Of a DNA stretch of 64,000 bases, positions 59,778 through 64,000 are shown piece by piece (position 1 is the first letter of the stretch; each line of letters begins with the position of its first letter). Below the pieces are notes generated by a model. It was not told where the DNA came from. It saw only the letters and a program-made list of their open reading frames with translations, and did no database searches. The stretch spans positions 124,001 through 188,000 of the forward strand of contig KV423945.1 of NCBI GenBank assembly GCA_001632435.1. Reading direction: 5' to 3'. Origin of the DNA: Calocera cornea HHB12733 (taxonomy: Eukaryota; Basidiomycota; Dacrymycetes; Dacrymycetales; Dacrymycetaceae). A program made the translations under genes and the position numbers.

Positions 59778-61070
59778 ATGGCGTCCTACCCTGTGTACGG
59801 AAAGGAGGAATCGTCAAGCTTTGGCGTCCTATCTGGCGTTTCTAGTGTCGCAGAGGGCACGTTGAAGGCTCTCAGTCCCGTCGTCTCTCCTTTCACCAAT
59901 GCCTACTCTCGATTCTCCACCTGGCGCGCAAGTTTCGGCCTGCCGAACCCCGGCAGCAGCGAGAACCTTCAGAAGGAGATTAAGAGTGGGTAAACTTTAA
60001 CGATCATCGAGACGGGATACTGACAGTGTATTAGCCGTGCAACTGACACAGTGGATGTTCGATGGTGCAAGAGCGGACTTGACGAAGGCTCTGTCCGCGA
60101 ACCCTGCATTCCAAGTGACACACTCGTTTTCGTTGGGATCACAAGCGCCGATACCCGCATACAACTTCGGTGCGGTCTTCGCAGACTCCGCTGTCAGTTC
60201 TCTATGCGATGCGCCGTACAAGGAGAGATACTCATGTACTATACAGCTCTTCTTGCAAGGTGGTGTGGACAACGATGCGAATGTGTCTGCGAAGTGCAAC
60301 TTCGGGTGGACGCCGACAAGCGTGACGAAGCTGTACGCTCAAGTGCGTCTGTTCGGACACGTTTTACTACTCCAGATGAGCTAATTTCGATTGACAGGTG
60401 TCCGGAAGCCCTACACAAGGTAGCATGTTCCAATTCGAACATGACCACCAAGGGACGGATTACTCCTTCAACATCAAGGCTATCAACCCATCAGAGCCAG
60501 CCAAAATCTTCATCGGCAATCTACTGCAGTCGGTGACGAACAATCTTGCGCTCGGAGCGGAGGCCGTCTACCAGATCCAGCCGCCGAACGTGCGCGAACT
60601 GCAGGTATCTGGCCTGCTTAAGTACACCTCTACCAATCGCAACTGGATCGCCACCGCGCACCTTCGGCCGATTGGAGTGCTCGAGGCGAGCTACTGGCAT
60701 AAGCTGTCAGAGAAAGTGGAGGTTGGCGCGAGCTTGGATCTGATCAACGCGCCCATGAAGCGGGAAGCTGTGGCAGCCGTTGGTGCGAAGTACGACCTGC
60801 GGATGGCGACGTTCCGCGCGCAGGTAGATTCCACTGGGAAGGTGTCCGCACTGTTGGAGCAGAAGTTCGCCCCAACATTCGCGTTCTTGGTGTCTGGCGA
60901 GATTGACCACGTCAAGGTGAGATCCCTGGTTTTTTGAGGGTGTAATCCTTATTAAACTCATTGCGCAGAACTCGGCCAAGGTCGGTGTGGGTGTGATGAT
61001 TGAGAGCACATCTCTCAGTCCCGAGGAGATGGGGATGGTGCCGATGCCGGTACCTCCTGGAGCACTGTGA
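59778..61070 (+). CDS. TOM40: Mitochondrial import channel TOM40
   Basis: Beta-barrel pore of the TOM complex in the outer mitochondrial membrane, the entry gate for precursors. Five exons: 59778-59985, 60035-60192, 60247-60342, 60398-60916, 60969-61070; 360 residues. N-terminal inner helix region NPGSSENLQKEIKS, then alternating strands: VTHSFSLGSQAPIPAYNFGAVF, LQGGVDNDANVSAKCNFGW, LYAQVSGSPTQGSMFQFEHDHQGTDYS, and GNLLQSVTNNLALGAE. The C-terminal beta signal reads VGVGVMIESTSL, near SAKVGVG. Length fits fungal TOM40 (about 350-390). All junctions are in phase. Its start is in a moderate context (GTCATGG). Confidence 0.95.
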
Positions 61071-61506
61071 GGGGAGCCATTGTCGGTAGAAAAGCATACA
61101 CCATCTCAGCTACGCATACGTGCATTGTATCTGTCTCCACCCCTCTTCGGCATTATAATGCATTGCTACATTGCCATTCTACTGTCCGAGCCTTGGCTTG
61201 GCTTGCCCCTAATGGCCCGCGCACAAATCAGAAGCCGCTCAGACGCCAGGCTGTCGACGCGTCCCATAATGATGGAAATCTGCCTCCGGAGCGCGACGTA
61301 TTGGTGCTCCCTACTCACCGCACTCCTCTCGCGAGGACACCTGAGGCCTGCAAGCTAGAGCCAGCCGTTCTTGCTGGCTATACCTCCTACACAACCGCCA
61401 TACCCTCCCCCAGATACCTGGGAGCGCGACCGCCCAGTCTCGCAGCGCATTCATCCTGTCTAGACTTGCACTTACGCCCTATCACCCCTAATTTCTCGTT
61501 ACCGTA
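61071..61506. other. Intergenic TOM40 / kinesin
   Basis: 436 bases, both genes on the plus strand. Holds the TOM40 3' UTR and the kinesin promoter. An ORF at 61067 has no family marks. Confidence 0.45.
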
Positions 61507-64000
61507 ATGTCAAACAACATCAAAGTCGTCTGCCGGTAGGATATCCTTATCAAGACGTTGGATGGCAGAAGCTGAATCCTCGCTGCAGGTTCCGGCCGCA
61601 GAACTCGCTGGAGATCAAGGAAGGAGGAGAGGTGGTAGTCGGTTTCGACGACAGTCAGGCGACGGTGTCCCTGCGCTCGACTGGCGGACTATCAGGACCG
61701 GAGAAGGATGGGTTCACGTTCGATCGGGTGTTCCCCATGGGGACCAAGCAACACGAGGTGTTTGATTACGGTGTAAAAGGGTGAGTACGGTCCGAGAATC
61801 GATCCTGTATTGTTACTGACAGGCGGTGCAGGATTGTTCAGGGTTCGTGATATGCTCATGGACCTGGGGAGTATACTGACGCGTCTCTTTGGCTTGTAGA
61901 TGTCATCAATGGATATAACGGTATGTGATTCATAGAGCATGTCCGAAATGAGTGGCTGACAACGTGCCCTCTTCTAGGCACAAGTAAGCCTCACCGATTG
62001 TGACTGTTCATTATCTAACCGTAGACAGTCTTCGCATATGGCCAAACCGGATCTGGAAAGACATTCACCATGATGGTACGTCTCCGTCAATCATTCACCA
62101 AAGCATATATTGAGCTGCATTCCAGGGGGCCAACATCGATTCCGACGATTTGAAGGGTATCATCCCTCGCATAGCGGAACAGATCTTCACGGCGATCCAG
62201 GAGGCACCGCAGAATATCGAGTTCATGGTGAAGTGTTCATACTTGGAAATCTATCTTGAACGCATCCGGGATTTGCTTGCACGTGCGTCCCCATGTTTCT
62301 GGCCAAGCCATTCAATCTGAGACCGGTTCTAGCGCAAAACGACAATCTGCAAATACACGAAGAGAAGAACAAGGGTGTGTACGTGAAGGGTCTCGTTGAG
62401 GAATACGCGACAAGTCCGGACGCCATATACGAGCTTCTGCGGCAAGGAGGTCTGGCGCGTATGGTTGCGGCAACCAGTATGTTCCTGTTTTCTACTCTAT
62501 GTGTGTGAGTCCTTATATGCGTGTAGACATGAACGCCGAGAGCTCCCGGTCACACTCCATCTTCCTTGTGATCATCAATCAGAAGAACCTCGACACCGGT
62601 GCCCAGAAGTCCGGCAGTCTCTATCTCGTCGACCTTGCTGGCTCCGAGAAGATTGGCAAGACTGGCGCCACCGGTCAGACTTTGGAGGAAGCGAAGAAGA
62701 TCAACAAGTCGCTCTCTGCTCTGGGCATGGTCATCAATGCTCTCACCGACGGCAAAGTACGTGCTCAGGTCGTAGTGCACTCGAAGTACTACTAATAGAT
62801 GACCCAGTCCACTCACATCCCTTACCGCGACTCTAAACTCACCCGTATCCTGCAAGAGTCTCTGGGCGGTAACTCTCGGACAACACTTATCATCAACTGC
62901 TCCCCGTCTTCCTATAATGAGGCTGAAACTCTGTCTACGCTTCGTTTCGGTATGCGTGCCAAGAATATCAAGAACAAGGCGCGGGTGAACGCCGAATTGT
63001 CTCCGGCAGAGCTCAAGCTTCTCCTGAAGAAAGCTCAGGCCGACAACGCCGCATTCCAGAGCCTCGTTGCCGACCTTGAGGGTGAGCTGTCCACCTGGCG
63101 GTCTGGTGGACAGGTGGACCCTGCGAATTGGGTCAAGGGATCAGGCGCTCCTGTCAAGAAGGCACCCACGCCTTCCACTCCGGCTCGCTCCAGCACTCCA
63201 GTCAATCCCATGGTCGAGGGCCTGCGCGGAGACTTAGATAGCCGGCCAGACACTCCGACCGTGATCGGCTTGGACAAGGACGAGAGGGACGAGTTCTTGA
63301 GACGCGAGAACGAGTTGACCGACCAACTCGGAGAGAGGGTAAGCGGTTGACTAGATGTGATCTGACAACATCTCAGTGGTTATATAGGAATCTCAACTGT
63401 CCGCAGCCGAAAAGGAGCTGGCGGATCTGCGTGCGGAGTTGTCCATGCTTCGCGGTGATGCTCCTCCGCCTCCCCAGGTACGCGTGAGAAAAACTCATGA
63501 GCGAAGCCTCTACTCATACTCTTGCAGGACTCTCAGATTCCAGCACACTCTTCTGAACTCATTGAGCTGCGTCTGGAGCGTGACCGCATCTCCTTCGAGA
63601 AGAAGGAGCTCGCGATTGCACTGGAAGACGAGAAACAGAAGAATGCAGAGTTGATTGGGCAAGTAGAGGACCTGAACAAGGTTGCTCTTCAGAGCAGGAC
63701 TCGCAAGACTTCTCTCGCGGAAGGTAAAGAGAAGAAAAAGGCTGAGCTTATGGCGATGATGATGTCCAAGCTGGAATCGGTACGATTTCTCCCAATGTAC
63801 CAGAGAAGTGACTCATTTGCACATCCAGCGCGTTGGTCTGTCTGATAAGGACGAGCAACTCCACGCCACCTTGACTAAACTGGCAGCTATCGACAGCGAT
63901 GATGGCGTGCATGCCCTGACTCTGGATGACATCTCTCTTGTCAGGCGTCAACTCGCAGAGGAGCATGAGGCCTTGCGAGATGCGACGGACAAACTGCAAG
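61507..64000 (+). CDS. Conventional kinesin heavy chain, 3' end outside window
   Basis: Plus-end microtubule motor carrying vesicles and organelles in hyphae. Exons: 61507-61535, 61589-61780, 61832-61842, 61900-61920, 61978-61983, 62029-62075, 62126-62282, 62333-62476, 62527-62756, 62808-63338, 63388-63477, 63528-63779, 63829 onward. Motor: [37 protein letters not shown]-loop [17 protein letters not shown], switch [13 protein letters not shown], switch [41 protein letters not shown], and neck [12 protein letters not shown]. Neck coil and stalk follow with coiled coil ([21 protein letters not shown]). The [11 protein letters not shown] and long neck segment resemble the fungal KHC group. The 11-, 21- and 6-base exons around the P-loop are required by the conserved motif. 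Confidence 0.95.

Overview
The window is nuclear DNA of a filamentous basidiomycete, most likely an Agaricomycete. Nearly every gene is broken by many short introns (about 45-60 bases) with GT...AG ends and CTGAC/CTAAC-like branch sites. Genes lie a few hundred bases apart on both strands. The recognisable proteins are fungal: ERG24 sterol reductase, fused tryptophan synthase, a GT15 mannosyltransferase, a DUF1776 protein, fungal conventional kinesin and PIK1. I see no transposon, CRISPR array, rRNA or convincing tRNA. I rebuilt exon structures by hand from reading frame, splice signals and family motifs. In every complete gene the exon lengths sum to a multiple of three.

Layout. 1-7 kb: ERG24 (5' end cut off by the window edge), ORC2, eIF1 and acetyl-CoA hydrolase/CoA-transferase ACH1. 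7-16 kb: mitochondrial IF2 head-to-head with the DEAD-box helicase DDX41, a butanediol-dehydrogenase-like alcohol dehydrogenase, an F-box-like relic and a mitochondrial thioredoxin. 16-24 kb: a secreted protein of unknown function, a coiled-coil protein, mitochondrial GUF1/LepA with 19 exons, and SUMO E2 UBC9. 24-29 kb: a metaxin/SAM37-like protein, a TLC-domain membrane protein, a PAQR receptor and VPS55. 29-41 kb is very GC-rich: TRAPP subunit TRS120, TRP5, a Tim17-like membrane protein, a WD40 protein and a DUF1776 protein. 42-53 kb: an arrestin-like protein, a GPI-type protein with four 8-cysteine modules, ELF1, proteasome ATPase RPT3, P5C reductase PRO3, ALG13 and a secreted protein with EPYYNST repeats. 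53-64 kb: PI 4-kinase PIK1, GT15 mannosyltransferase, TOM40 and the motor half of conventional kinesin, cut off by the right edge.

Most genes are housekeeping and do not form one pathway. Six or seven act in mitochondria: IF2, GUF1, thioredoxin, the metaxin-like protein, TOM40, the Tim17-like protein and PRO3 (whose yeast counterpart is cytosolic, so location here is open). Several act in the secretory route: TRS120, VPS55, PIK1, GT15, ALG13. Three head-to-head pairs have exactly 204 bases between their start codons.

No novel defence or biosynthetic system is evident. The most unusual content is gene architecture. A 3-base microexon in the TLC gene, consecutive 11-, 21- and 6-base exons around the kinesin P-loop, and 10- and 19-base exons in GUF1 all restore conserved residues. 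GUF1 also has a GC-AG intron holding a GAA repeat that stays in frame. Two lineage-type secreted proteins and the four-module cysteine protein are the best candidates for undescribed biology.
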